The notes: generated from the letters alone by a model not told the origin. A stretch of 64,000 bases of DNA from Cristatella mucedo (GCA_009760855.2 WPIO01000177.1:454501-518500), one strand, 5' to 3'; positions 13,101-24,200 are shown, counted from the stretch's first letter. Made by a program: numbers and translations.

Positions 13101-15225
13101 AGAAAAACTAACAAGCAAAATTTACGACTTTCCACACAGGAGCGACCACACTGAGCTAATTAGCCTACTAAATATTTGCATTTAGAAAGCAGGCAGCAGC
13201 ACAGATGTTGTCAACACACCGGGATTCAGTTGTCAATTTTCTGTGATTTAAAGGATGCAAAATACCAGAAGATCGCAAGCTCGCTAACAAACTCGGTAGT
13301 ATATTTCAAGTGCACAACCTGCACACACTCGAAGCTATCGTACATGCATCCAATTGCAGATCGCTATGTGCACATCCTTAGCAATTGATAATGCAGACCT
13401 GCTATATACTGTCATAAATACCTCTATTAGCCCTCTACATAAATAGTGATATTTAATCACGACGAGTTTGTAAACCATTTCAACACGTTTCTGGCACGGG
13501 AGTAGTAATTTTTCTTTACACAAACGTTCAAAAAGCCAGTCATGAGATAGTGCCAAGACACAACGGACATCTGCAACAGCTTCACAATTCTGTTTCACAC
13601 ATACGATGGCATTAGAGGCAGAGTAATCAACACAGCTGATAATTTACAGCAGCAAAAATTATTATTGCGCCGTGGAAAACACCACAGCACTACCAGAATG
13701 ACCATCATTCATGTGGACTACGAGACCAATAAGATTAACTTTCAAGGCACGGCTTGTATGCAAAAAAAGTAATAAATGTCTGCACTTGCTGACCGAAAGC
13801 AAGGAAATCCGACTATCAAACTGTACAAAGAAGGCGGTCTCTCCTCCACAAAGCTCGGATCTATCCTTCAGCTCAGTAATCACTCGCAGAAGAAAAAACG
13901 ACGGAGCAATCGCTAAGGAACTTGGCACAAGCAACAACAGCAAATTAAAAGTGCTCGAGGGGGTATGCCACGAGCGCTCTCGAGCTGAAAGCCAAACAAA
14001 GCAATTTACTCACGACATTCACTTTCCAACACCCATGTTTTTAAGTCAAGTATAGCAAGACTTCTCTGTTTCTTATCTTTTTTTTTTATAAAGCAAGCTC
14101 TAAATATCTTGCTTGGCCCATTAAAAGCATCGAACGTATTGCCGGGGGGGGGGGGGGGGGGGGTAGGGTGGCGCTCCAAACAACCCACTTGCAAATGGAA
14201 AGGGCTTTGGTGGAGCATAGCTGGATATTTAGGCAATCGCTGACTTTATCGCTGACTTTAATTTGACAGAAGCATGCAACGTGCACTCAAGACAGATCTG
14301 ACTTCTTAAAAAGGTTTCAGCACGATCCACCTTTGCCCCCTAAACAAGCCCAGGCAATGCATTTAGCCTCCACGCTGTGGTGCTCGCAGCACTTTGAGGA
14401 CCTGCAGGGAGCTCACCTGTCTGCTGGCGGTCGGTAAGGTTCTTGCACAAACATGGGTGCCGGAGGCCGGTACGGATCGTGATGCATCATCTAATCAAAA
14501 AAGCAGCTTCACTCACTTTACGATTTTCGACCACAGCGCAGCAGCTGCTCGACAGCCGGCACGTGCGCAGCACACTGCACCTGAGCAACGCCGGGCGGAG
14601 GCTGTGCGCCCGGGAAGAACGCCGGATTGACGTGAGGCGCTGGCGGCACGCCGTGAGGTGGTGCCGACATCAAGTGGCCGGGCGGCGGAGGCATGCCAGG
14701 CGGAGGGCCGGGCATGCCGGGCGGAGGGCCCACAGGATAGCCCGGCGTCGGCACTGGCATGTACACTGAAACGATCAAAGACCACGACTCACTCTGCTGC
14801 TCCGCAGCTTCGGTGGCCAGCAACAAGCAGGCAGCCATCCAGGGGTGTGTGGCAGCAACGCAGCTGCCGCACTCACCAGGGGGCCTCTCCCACTCGGGCC
14901 TCGGCGGCATCATGCCTCGCGGCATGCCCTGCGGCAGCATGGGTCCTCTGGGCTGCTGCAAGAGAACCTGCGATATTAGGCATTAGATTGGACGCCGTCG
15001 CCCAGACAGCGGTGCTGCGCAGCGAGCGACAATCCCCGGAAGTACGATGCTCACCATGCCCGGCGGAGGCTGCCTCTGGTGGTGCATGGGCGGACCGAGG
15101 TGGCCCGGCGGACCTGCAGCAGAGGACAGACCGAGCAATCGGTCACAAGCCAAGCCAAGGCGCTCGGCGATGCCATGCGTCCCGTCCGATCAGCAAGTGC
15201 CCACAGATGAGCAGTATTGCACTGT

Positions 15226-15291
<66 letters not shown>

Positions 15292-17832
15292 ATGCGATGC
15301 CAACAAAACTGGGGTGTGAGAGCCACAGCAGAATTCTAAAAAGCGGTGACTACCTTGCTGCCCTGCGATCAGACCTCCGCCACCGCCGGGGCCCATTGGC
15401 CGCTGTCCGCCGCGATGCATGAACCCCCCACTTCGATTGCCCCTGTTCTGTTGCTGCTGCTGCTGAGGCGGAGCCCCGCCTCCGCCGCCACCACCGCCGC
15501 CTCCACCTCCTCTGCCGCCCGAAGACGTCTTTGCTGCAACGAGATGCCAGACTGGAGCCATGTAGCGATCGACCCGGGATGCTCGAAGTGGCACAAGGTC
15601 GACAACGCGACAGCGGCTTACGCGGCTGGGAGGAGCCGTCCTTGCGCGCCTGGGCTTCGAACTGGCTCAGGGCCTGCCTGTTGCAGTGAGTCACCACGAG
15701 CTGCTGGCCGTGCAGTTCTTTTTTCACAAGCTTCTCCAGGAGAGTTCGAGACGATGCATCCGAACCCAGGGTGACCGTGGCAAACCTTCGGCCGAACGAG
15801 AAACAGCAAACAAGATATTTAATGCAGACCCACACCCCAAGAACGCAAAGCGATGAAGTATGGCTCTTGCATCGGCTTGCTCGGATAAGGAGCAGCGCCT
15901 TCCTAATGGGCGGGCGGAGTGCGGATCCATTACGATGCAAGTGCTCACATATGCTCACGAGCACTCAGTCGCACGAGAGAGAATTCGCACGCACGTGCTT
16001 TCGAGCATTGGCACTGGTGGTCAAGCAGAAAGCGTCGAATTCCGAGCACCAATAGCTTACCCTTTGGACTGGCCATTTGTCCTGTTCTCATAGAACTTGA
16101 TGTCGAGCACATCAGTTACACCCAAGCTACTGATGGCATCCGTTAGATCTTGGTCAGTAGTCCACTAGAAACGATATCAAAACAACAGTTCAGGCATTCC
16201 CTGATCAGAGCCAGAGCATGACAGACAATGCAAGATAAATCAGTGAAGTGGCACACCCTACGTACCCACGTGAGGTTTCCAACATATAACGCTATCCGCT
16301 TACCACCCGTTATTGAAGCATGCGTGCCGGCTGTATTCGTTTTGTCGTCTTCAACCTACGAACCGATAGTTCTGGATGTTTAAATGGCAGTATATGCAAG
16401 TAACCTGTATGTAACAGGCAAGGCACTGACTCCACCCCCCCCAAAAAAACTACTTTGTCACTGCAACATCTGCTGCTAGCCAGGCTATTTGCAACAGCAA
16501 ATCATGCAATGCTACATATAGCCATCAGGAAGCAACAGACCCTGGTCAGGAAGCAATGGACCCTGGTTAAAGCACATACCTCATTTGTGTCAGTCTGGCT
16601 GCTGCCAGAGGGTGCCGTAATAACATCGTCGTACAGATCGACACCCGAGCCATTGTTAAACTCTGTTTCCTGCAAGCAGGAAAGCCGAGTCAGTGCAATT
16701 TAAAGACAAGTCAAAAGACCGTTTGCGACTCAATCGCATGCCACAGCATTAGCTGGCTTATTTGCCGCCGATACAACATGCATGCAGCAAGTGTGACTTG
16801 AAATATTGACCCCTCCCCAGAGATACCATACCAAGTGCACGTTTCTTTAAGGCCTCACATTTTCCATACACAAAAAGGCACGAGTTTAGCGGTGCCATTT
16901 TTGTTGCTGTTTGCTTGCTTGCATGCTCACTAAGCGTAGCAATTTACTAACAATACTCACTGCACTTCTTCACACGAGCATTGTTACCTATTCGGTGATA
17001 CTTTCATCAATTTTTACTCTGGGAATACATAGCACAGCGCCGAACTGGTGCAGATACCCGTGCCCTGCTCGAGCTCTCAAGGAGGGGGAGGCTTAAATAA
17101 GCTCATCCCTTGAATTAAAGGCAGCCGAGGCTTAATTTCGACACACACGACTAGTAAGGTGCACCGGCAGGTCTGCAAAACACCGACGACGAACGACAGT
17201 GCGCATATACAGAGAAATTAAAGGTATGCACGTGATTTTATGATAGCTGAAATAAATCGGGACTGCTGAAACTTTGCAGCTTAGCAAATGCTACGTGCCA
17301 GTCAACAACAGCGGGATGTTTGAATTTACCCGCAACAGCAGCACCGGTGCACGTCCGCGCACGGGTTTCCCCAACGGACTAAAGTGGAAAAGAGGCGCAC
17401 AAATTAAGCTGCCCACCGAGCTTCAGCTCTTTATGAACTAACAGCCAAGTGGACTGACAATACAAACAGTGAACCGGCAGGTACGACGACAGTCTTCGGA
17501 TGTAGCAAGTGAAACATAAATATACTTATTAGGCTATGCAAAAATACATGCAAAAAATTAAAACCATAAATACTGCAATGAATACGCAATGATTACCACT
17601 CCGGGTTATATAGACGACGCTGTCGACGACCGAACAAAAAATCACGCGGGGATGCCGCACTCGAGCGGAACAAGGAGGCGGCAGCGTAACGACGAGTTAC
17701 TAGCGAGCGGGCACAATTACGCTGACGATGATCACACAACAGCAAGTTCCGTTGAAGCGCCACTACAAGCACTACCTGATTAAAGTCCTCGTCGATGTTT
17801 TCGGCGTACAGATCTATGTCAACCTCCGCCAT
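9941..17832 (-). CDS. CPSF6: CPSF6, cleavage factor Im large subunit (whole gene, 13 coding exons)
   Basis: The product is the 68-kDa-type subunit of cleavage factor Im. In known members it pairs with NUDT21 (CFIm25) at UGUA sites to guide pre-mRNA cleavage and polyadenylation in the nucleus. Thirteen exons join in frame to about 508 residues (human 551). Domain order is conserved: an acidic N-terminus with two D-L-Y boxes (residues 6-37), one RRM (about 68-140), a Gly-rich then Pro-rich middle (about 170-365), a conserved C-terminal block (about 370-450) and a short RS tail (452-508). The start is set by [19 protein letters not shown], matching the family N-terminus; the frame stays open upstream but without homology. 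The FG-containing proline segment known from vertebrate CPSF6 is not visible. A CPSF7-type paralogue is a less likely reading. Confidence 0.95.
10224..10371 (-). CDS. CPSF6: CPSF6 exon 12
   Basis: [40 protein letters not shown] and EKSYG, the most conserved helical block of the C-terminal region. Acceptor CCCTAG, donor GTGAGC. Confidence 0.95.
10495..11345 (-). mobile_element. LINE family 1, 3' half, in CPSF6 intron 11
   Basis: Minus-strand translation gives [40 protein letters not shown] and later [20 protein letters not shown]. The 3' end lies at low coordinates, with the tail motif AGCGCC-like sequence and AGAGAACTCAATCTC. Frameshifted and dead. It lies in the same orientation as CPSF6. 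Confidence 0.8.
11727..11897 (-). mobile_element. tRNA-derived SINE, family 1
   Basis: On the minus strand a TGGCACACTAGGTAAGG-type A box and a GGGTTCGATTCC B box flank a perfect hairpin (CACGACCTCGG / CCGAGGTCGTG). The body then runs CTGCAAGCGGTGGTGATAGCC to a CAGCTAG tail. Confidence 0.85.
12096..12372 (+). mobile_element. SINE family 1, extended copy
   Basis: The head includes TGGCATACTAGGTAAGGCGG (A box) and GTGGGTTCGAATC (B box). Beyond the usual CAGCTAG end it continues about 110 bp (GGCCACAG, GACCACGGTATTTATT, CCTTTCATG), shared with the copy at 24265-24555. Confidence 0.8.
12923..13032 (-). CDS. CPSF6: CPSF6 exon 11
   Basis: Contains [20 protein letters not shown] and AVQDASAG, a strongly conserved block of the CPSF6/7 C-terminal region. 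Acceptor TCTTGTAG, donor GTAGGC. Confidence 0.93.
14144..14163. repeat. Poly(G) tract, 20 bp
   Basis: Twenty uninterrupted G on the plus strand within CPSF6 intron 10 (poly-C in the transcript). Confidence 0.95.
14417..14490 (-). CDS. CPSF6: CPSF6 exon 10
   Basis: [20 protein letters not shown] and a few more residues, a Pro/Tyr-rich stretch that corresponds to the D-P-Y-G-R-P-P-P part of the human protein. It ends in phase 2 at GTGAGC. Confidence 0.82.
14581..14765 (-). CDS. CPSF6: CPSF6 exon 9 (proline-rich)
   Basis: Proline-rich segment with [14 protein letters not shown] repeats ending in [19 protein letters not shown]. The PHVNPAFFP motif is a diagnostic match to CPSF6. Acceptor GTTTCAG, donor GTGCAG. 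Confidence 0.93.
14877..14967 (-). CDS. CPSF6: CPSF6 exon 8, two in-frame acceptors
   Basis: Encodes a Met/Pro-rich stretch, [16 protein letters not shown] near its end. Two AG acceptors lie 12 bases apart (exon starting at 14967 or at 14955); both keep the frame and differ by four residues, VLLQ. Confidence 0.8.
15055..15113 (-). CDS. CPSF6: CPSF6 exon 7
   Basis: Short Pro/His-rich exon, [20 protein letters not shown], with CTGCAG acceptor and GTGAGC donor. Confidence 0.85.
15228..15289. repeat. (GA)n microsatellite
   Basis: About 31 uninterrupted GA units inside CPSF6 intron 6; in the transcript it is a CU repeat about 115 bases from the exon 7 acceptor. Confidence 0.95.
15354..15533 (-). 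CDS. CPSF6: CPSF6 exon 6 (Gly/Gln-rich)
   Basis: Low-complexity linker with a run of 12 glycines, then [10 protein letters not shown] and [14 protein letters not shown]. The frame is fixed by the phases of the flanking exons. Donor GTAGTC. Confidence 0.88.
15622..15785 (-). CDS. CPSF6: CPSF6 exon 5 (end of RRM)
   Basis: Completes RNP1 (KGFATVTLG) and continues through [19 protein letters not shown] and SQFEAQARK, which match the family closely. It ends in phase 1 at GTAAGC. Confidence 0.93.
16061..16164 (-). CDS. CPSF6: CPSF6 exon 4 (RRM core)
   Basis: Residues 80-113 plus two bases, [16 protein letters not shown] onward to NGQSKG, the start of RNP1. Acceptor TTTCTAG, donor GTAAGC. Confidence 0.93.
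16266..16355 (-). CDS. CPSF6: CPSF6 exon 3 (RNP2 of the RRM)
   Basis: Residues 50-79, ending in [14 protein letters not shown], the RNP2 strand of the RRM. The donor GTACGT was preferred over a GTGGGT four bases upstream because only the former keeps the conserved W-W pair across the junction. Confidence 0.92.
16580..16669 (-). CDS. CPSF6: CPSF6 exon 2
   Basis: Residues 20-49, containing the second acidic box GVDLYDDVI. The acceptor is CTTGCAG, the donor GTATGT, phase 0 at both ends. Confidence 0.92.
17776..17832 (-). CDS. CPSF6: CPSF6 exon 1
   Basis: Encodes residues 1-19, an acidic start with the first D-L-Y box. It ends in phase 0 at a GTAGTG donor. Confidence 0.92.
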
Positions 17833-18547
17833 TTTCGGCCCAGTCGACAAACGGCGGCGGTTACCGGAAGAGGTTCCCACGTGACGGCAGTCCCGGCGAC
17901 GCGCGTGGCTGCGCACATGGCGTTTTAAGGTTAGTAATCTTGTTCGGCTCGCCGAGGCCACGCTTTTTGGAGGCTGCACCGGTGAGTCGAATTGACTTGC
18001 CGGTGCAGCCAGTGCTGGTCAATCGGTGTGTGACCTGGTTTAAGCCACGGTGTAACTTCGGTCCCTCTAGTTCGGTGCCCGTCGTGCTTGCCAGCAGTGT
18101 ACCTGGTTCGCGTCGTGCTTGGCATACTTCAGAGAAACTCATTAGTTCGTGCCGCAATGCTTTCCGGGCTGATCGGTAGCATGCTATTAGTAAGTAGATA
18201 ACGTCTAGTTGCTGCAATCCGTCCATGTAACGGTTCCTGGGCTAAAATTTAGCCGCCTCTTTGCTCCGAGCTGGTGGGGTATCCTTGGTTCTTTAGGGTG
18301 TAGCTGCTGTTTGGGTAGTTATGATTAACGGCGTCAGGGCGGGGGTGGTCAAGTGCTTATGAATGAAGCTTATGAATGAAAAGCGTGAGCGACTACTATT
18401 CTGTGCAGCTTGATGGTACCGTCGTCCAGTTAATATCGACTGCTGAACCGGCCTCTCGACTGAAATTGAGAACCCTGCTGGCTTGTCATTGCCACAACTT
18501 CTGAATATCATACCATTTGTATTTTACTTGAGATGTGATGGAACATA

Positions 18548-18550
18548 TGG

Positions 18551-18580
<30 letters not shown>
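18548..18580. repeat. (AAT)n microsatellite
   Basis: About ten AAT units followed by a GTAAAGTGCCCCAAGAGAAC block, which resembles a LINE 3' tail and probably marks a tiny LINE remnant. Confidence 0.8.
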
Positions 18581-18583
<3 letters not shown>

Positions 18584-18785
18584 TGACAATTGTAAAGTGC
18601 CCCAAGAGAACTAAAAATTCTGCCCTAGCACTTTGCTCGACCCCCATACTTATCTCTAGTTCCGTGCATGGCAGAAAATGGGCAGCGTCTTTCTGTAGCT
18701 GCTTAATGGCCGCAATTAGTTCAATATAGTAATAACAGTACGATCTTCGTATAGCGCCTTGAAAATAGTTGAGTTCCTCAGATAA

Positions 18786-18866
18786 TCAGTGTTTCGCACT
18801 CTGTAGTGTTTATGAGTTCTGTTGCTAATTAGTTGTATCATTGTGGTAGAGGCAGAGTACATAGCG
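18786..18866. repeat. 80-bp direct repeat, first copy
   Basis: Matches 19292-19372: GTAGTGTTTATGA, TTCTGTTGCTAATTA and TTGTGGTAGAGGCAGAGTAC are shared, with a handful of substitutions. Confidence 0.8.
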
Positions 18867-19291
18867 TTTAAAGGATGTGCCATAAATGTTGGCGATTTAG
18901 GAATAGTGTTTTCTCAGCAGTGTCAATCCGTAGGAGCCACTAGCAGCATTCCTCTTATTGACTCCCAGTATGCATTCTAACGGAGCTTGCCTCACGTGCT
19001 GTCCTCCGAAGAAAAGCCAGTCAGCTATTCATCGATTTTCTACTGGTTGTCCACTTCAATCAGTTTGTATTATTCAAGCAAATTCCTCAGATTCTCTTGT
19101 TAAGCAGTAATGCATAATGGCTTGTAGGTCTAGCAAGATACATCTGTTCTTCACGTTGTCTTTATGTCGGTTTATTGACCCGTTGTTCAACTGCATGTCT
19201 GTACTCTGAGGTTCAGGAGTTGCCAGATTGCAGACTTGATCTCCAGCTATAAGTGGTTTCGATTACCCATCATTGCTGTGTCGCTTGCATA

Positions 19292-19372
19292 ATTAGTGTT
19301 TTGCACTCGGTAGTGTTTATGATTTCTGTTGCTAATTAATTGTATCATTGTGGTAGAGGCAGAGTACATAAA
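19292..19372. repeat. 80-bp direct repeat, second copy
   Basis: Partner of 18786-18866, lying about 500 bp downstream in the same orientation. Confidence 0.8.
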
Positions 19373-19549
19373 TAATTGCCACCTTACACTGGTTGAAGTT
19401 TGAGGAGTTCTCATTTGCCATTTATTTGTGACTAGGGGCCTATGTATCTTCAATTTTGCAACATCACGGGAAATCAAGTCTTTCATTTATCAGCATTCAT
19501 TTTCACTTGCTTTCAAGTCGAAATGTACCAGGCATAGAGGCCACAAGCA

Positions 19550-19895
19550 GCTGTGTTATCTCTTCTGATGTAGCATATTCTCACAGAGCCTGAGTTTTCC
19601 TTCACCGTAAGGGTTGGCTGCAGATTCATGCCAAACACATCACTCTGGCTCAGCAGCCTATAAATATCGTCCCATAGACGTTCTATGAGTTGGGATCAGG
19701 CGACTGGGTGTGCCACTGAATCAGCACCACACACAGATTTGTCGAAAAAGTACTTTTTTTTAGCAGTGCCTGGCAGTGTTCACAGGGTCCTTATTTTTCC
19801 ACCACGTATAACGACCCCTCCTCAAGCAGAGTATCTGAGCTTTGTAATTGAACTTGCTTGGCCAATAACGACTTGAGCAAAGTAATTTTTTAATG
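19550..19895 (-). mobile_element. Tc1/mariner-like remnant, copy 3 (C-terminal part)
   Basis: The minus strand reads QWHTQSPDPNS followed, one frame over, by ERLWDDIYRLLSQSDV. This fits the LQWP-SQSPDLNPIE-LW region around the last catalytic acidic residue of Tc1 transposases. DNA blocks CAAGCAGAGTAT and CTTGCTTGGCCAA match the copies near 8700 and 28480. Confidence 0.7.
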
Positions 19896-20114
19896 CAACC
19901 ACAGTGTTAGCTGGCTTTCGATGCATGTACAGTTGCCAAAATTTCACGTGACAAAGTAAAAGTGCATAGTATAGCTAAGCTCTAACTAAGGACAGGTAAG
20001 GAAGTAAGTAGCAGCATAGGGTGGCTGGATGCCAGTCTCCAACCGGTGAGAGAACATTGGCGTGCAAAAGTTAAGAGACCTGCAAGCTAGACGAAGCAAA
20101 AACTAAACACCTGA

Positions 20115-20870
20115 AATTGACGTGTATTTGTATATTTATCTCTGTAAGTTCTCAAAGTCATTAAGACTATGTGGGTAATGTGCATGTTTTGTATAGCCCA
20201 CTCAAAGCTTAAGCGGCTTTCGGTACGCATTCGATAGCCAACATACTTCGTCTCACGAAACAAAAGAGAACGTGAGAAACATAGCAGAGTCAGGAGAGAA
20301 GTTGAGGTAGTGAGTAGCATGGAAGTAGCAGCTCAGGACGACTGGAAATGATGTGTGGTGATAATGAGCAGGAGAGTAGATGTCGTTGCGTAGGAATTGT
20401 GGAAGTGAGTTTCACAGCCTAGGACCTACAGTGCTAAAGCTGCAGTTGTCAACGGTCTTTAGGCGGAGGAATGGAGTAGTTAATTTATTGTCCATACAGG
20501 ACCTGAGGGCACAAGGAGGCTGAAAGTGGTGCTGTAGTTCACCTAGGTATGAAGGAGCCAAGCCGTGGCAGGCCTTGTGGGTTACAGTAAGAACTTTACT
20601 CGGTATTCGTTGATCAACCTGCAGCCATCCAAGCTCTTTTAATAAAGGAGTCACACGGTCAAATCTCACGGATTTTTAAACTAGCCTTTCAAACGTATTC
20701 ATCACCAGCTGCAGTGGCCTAGTGGCTTTGTTTTTCAGTAACTCAGCCAAAATGGAATTACAATAATGTAGCCGAGACATAATCAGGGAGCTACCTAGTT
20801 GTCTGAACAACTGCGGGGCTCGTTCCGAGAAGTTGGTAGCTGTCCAATTAGTACTAGCGATGGGCAAATC
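20115..20870 (-). mobile_element. LINE family 2, 3' half
   Basis: Minus-strand reading shows SSLIMSRLHYCNSILAELL, then FDRVTPLLKELGWLQVDQRI and HKACHGLAPSYLGELQ. These are standard C-terminal reverse-transcriptase blocks of L2/CR1-like elements but differ from family 1. The 3' UTR (GGCTATCGAATGCGTACC and ACCCACATAGTCTTAATGA) matches copies at 25860-27325 and 61085-61365. Confidence 0.8.
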
Positions 20871-21106
20871 GATCCCTTCGGCAAGCAGCATGCTGAAAGT
20901 GTGATCCAGAAAGATTATATTGCAAAGGTTGAAGTGAGGCTGCCGTTGGACACTTGCTCTGTTGCAGCCAAAGTTTAAACGTGGGAGACACGGTTTTCGA
21001 GTGCCCACGGCATGTCTTTTCGTGGTTCTGCATTCTGGCGATGCACGATTGCCACGATGTCTGACTGATTGCTGATTGCTCTGGTTTGCTAGCATAGGCC
21101 TCAAGC
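20871..21106 (+). promoter_or_regulatory. Presumed POLR1A 5' flank
   Basis: The 236 bp between the LINE and the POLR1A ATG must hold the proximal 5' UTR or the end of a 5' intron. I see no defined promoter motif; the call rests only on position. Confidence 0.3.
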
Positions 21107-21266
21107 ATGTTAGATAAAGCTCCCAGACACCGCGTGTCTCGTGTCGACTTCGGTGTGTACACGTCTGATGAGATCGTCAAACTGAGCGTCAAGGAGATCA
21201 CCAATCCGCAAATCTTTGACAGCCTTCAGCATGCCACCGGCGGCGGCCTTTACGACAGGGCACTCG
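21107..21266 (+). CDS. POLR1A: POLR1A exon 1
   Basis: Residues 1-53 plus one base; [18 protein letters not shown] and GGLYDRALG are the family N-terminal signature. The ATG is the first in frame and gives the expected length before the signature. Donor GTAAAA, phase 1. Confidence 0.93.
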
Positions 21267-24200
21267 GTAAAAGCAGAGCATTCATCTGTTGCTGTTGCTT
21301 TCTCTGCTGCTGCTGGTGTGCGCGGAAGCTGCCAATGGCACTGCAGCAGTTGTGTTTTTGGGCCCTTTGGACAAAATAGAGTTTGCATATTTTCAGGGCC
21401 CACCGAGAGGGATGACGTATGCATCACGTGTGGCCTTAGTCTCATGCTATGCCCTGGCCACATGGGTCACATCATGCTTCCACTCACTGTTTACAATCCG
21501 GTGTTCTTCAGACAGCTGTTTACGGTATGGCCTAGTGTGCTTACAATATACAGCCGTGCTGCTTTTACCACTACTCATTGTGCATTGATTGGATTGTGAA
21601 TCCGCAGTGTACGTGCAATGGATCGGTGATGCATGCTCTGCAGATCTTTCATTATCAAGCGGTTTGAAGGTAAGGAATGTGTGTGCCCTAGACTTACCCG
21701 AAAGTGCTGTATCACAGCGGCTGTCTTATGTGCTAAAATGCTGATCAGCATGAAGCCGACGAATTGATCAACTATCAATATTCTGTTAGCAGTTCTTCTC
21801 AATATGTCCTATTTAATTTATTTGTCTTAACCTTAACTTGTCTTGCTTTTTATTTTCTTTTGATCAAATAGTGTTTGTTTGCATATTTGAGTGTCCGAAT
21901 TCTCAGTGTTGGGGCTTTTCACTATGTCTTCCAAAGCTGCCCTAGAGCCCCTCCTCCTGCTTAACCGTGGAGATCTGCACCGTCAAGCAAGTATTGATGG
22001 CTTGCAGGGAGTTTGCCCTACTGAGCATGTTCCGAAATTGAATTTGCGAATTCAGCAGCTCGATATTAAGAAGACCTACTCTGCATCTTTCACTGTCTCA
22101 AGACCGCTGTCTGTCAAACCCTAATGGCCTAGCAGACATGTTGTCTTGAACCAGGGTAGGTGCACTCATATACAAACTATATGGTCATCCGAGAGATGTG
22201 TGCAATGCTTTTTGTTTAGTAATTGAATGTAGCAACAGGAAGCATTGTGGTCCGGTTAGTGCCTTTCTGGTCCGGTTTGTGCCTTTTTAGATGTAAAACG
22301 GTTCTGTGGCTTCTGCTCGAAGATGCAAGAGAGGCTGCCTGGAATGCCTTTGGAATGACGATTCTTGCATACAAGCCAGACTGTCATAGACTGTAAAGAA
22401 TCGATTCTTTTAAAATCTAGTTTTAAATTTAAAAAAAAGGAAAAATATTTTTAAATTGATTGATTTAATTAATTTTTGTTCTTGATTCTTTAATCTTTTC
22501 GACTGTAAAGAATTGATTCTCGACTGTCAATCTACAAAACTGTACAAGACTGTCAGATGAGCTAATCCTTCGCCGTTCCTATTACTGGAAGAGGCTTGGC
22601 TGGCTCCTATCTCTCTGGGAGGGCACCAAAAGGTCAAGAGGGATTAAGGGCACGCAAGAAGAGTAAGGGTACACAAGACAAGTTGCCTCTCTACTCTCAG
22701 CCGATAGAAGTGGCCTTCCATTCGGTCTTGTCTGCGCAAGTGCATTCCTCAGTCGGCGCTTCATTGCGCAATGTAATCACTCCAAGCTCTCAAAGATGCA
22801 TCTGGAAACATGTTAAATGCTCCGCAATGTGGTCCCCTGCAAGAGCATTCCATAGGCATTACATGTAATCGTTGTTGAGCTGTTGACTTCAATTGCTGTG
22901 TAAAAGCCGGCTGTGGTAACTACATTGTTGCTTCATCGTAGCAGCTTGCCGCTGTTTGCCGCCATATTGCCGGTGTCAGCAGGTGCTGGCATTGAATCAG
23001 CAAGACAGCGACCTTGAAACTCGTCTTACGGAGGGATTCTTTTCTGCACAGTCCACCTAGATGCTTCTCTGTAAGATGTATAGCATTATTCCAAGTGCAC
23101 ATATATTTATCTTCTAGCACATGTTTCGGAAACTTCGGAGGTTATCCACGGTGGTAAATGCTGTCCTTAACGTCCATGCAGTTTAAGTCTCCCGAGTAGT
23201 TGGGTGTAAAAAAAAGTTTATTCGCGCACATATTTTCTTTTCTGGGTCTGTTCTGTATTTTAATTCTAGTAAAGATTGTGCTGTCGTGTTTTCTTGTAAC
23301 TACATTGGGGTATAGCTGGCCCAGCAGGACCTCACTCAGTGTAATGGTAGCACTGTGCTACAGGGACTCGTCAATATCCGGGCATCGTGTTATGCCTTAT
23401 GCTGGGGCCAGTGCCTTCAGTACTTATGGTCTCAAAGCCTCTACACTGACAAAGACTCTCAAGCTCTCTGACTGACATGGCAGCATTTCTTGACTTTAAA
23501 ACATAATGATTAGAAGCTAAAAACCTATCTGTTCCTCAGTGTTTGGTCTGTATGCAGTTTTCTTTGAGAACAGCACTAATGGCAATGATAAGACATTTGT
23601 ATAGCTCCCTCGGAGAACTAAATCCCTTTCGATGCACTTTACAGCACCGTGCATGCTGCAAAGGAAGCATGTCCATTGGTTAGTGGTGACATGGAGTGTC
23701 AGCGCTCGCGAATACATACAGGAGAATTCACGCAGATGGAACAACTGCTATGAGGAAGTAGTTGGATTTGAGCTTCCTCAATGAGGAAGAAAGAGGTTGA
23801 ATTTTAGCTTCTTTTATATTTGTCGCCAAGTCAGAGGTTGTCAGGACGTAAGCCGGCAGTGGGAGCATACGAACGGTTTTGACGGTTTTGGCAACGATAT
23901 GTGGCTGTTAATTAGGCAAACGTGACAAAGATTTGTGGCTGTTCATTAGGCAAGCATGAATGTGGAGCTGATATAGTCATCCTGTGGAGGGTCACTGTAG
24001 AACAGGGTACCCGGATCGCTTGCCGATGATGCAATTGTAGATATGCTGGCTGAGACCGGGGTGCCCGCCTTTAACGACCGATATCATGGGCTCGAGCCCT
24101 GTGGCATATGTGAAGTGCCTGGGTAGAGATTCATAGAAGTTCTCTAAGGGGTACTATACAAATGAATTAAGTTGATCTCATCTTGTGCAGACAGGCTGAG

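Larger units (their letters stand above)
17833..20114. other. Spacer between divergent CPSF6 and POLR1A
   Basis: Starts at the CPSF6 5' end. No exon was recognised. It holds a short (AAT)n tract, a pair of direct repeats and a Tc1-like fragment, each listed separately. The CPSF6 promoter should lie just right of 17832, but I see no clear TATA box. Confidence 0.5.

Noticed and set aside
14658-15422. 254-codon plus-strand frame across the CPSF6 proline-rich exons
   Set aside because: It is the antisense of GC-rich, low-complexity CPSF6 coding sequence and shows no domain.
16270-16355. CPSF6 exon 3 ending four bases earlier at a GTGGGT donor
   Set aside because: It would put exon 4 out of frame and lose the conserved W-W of the RRM; the GTACGT donor solves both.
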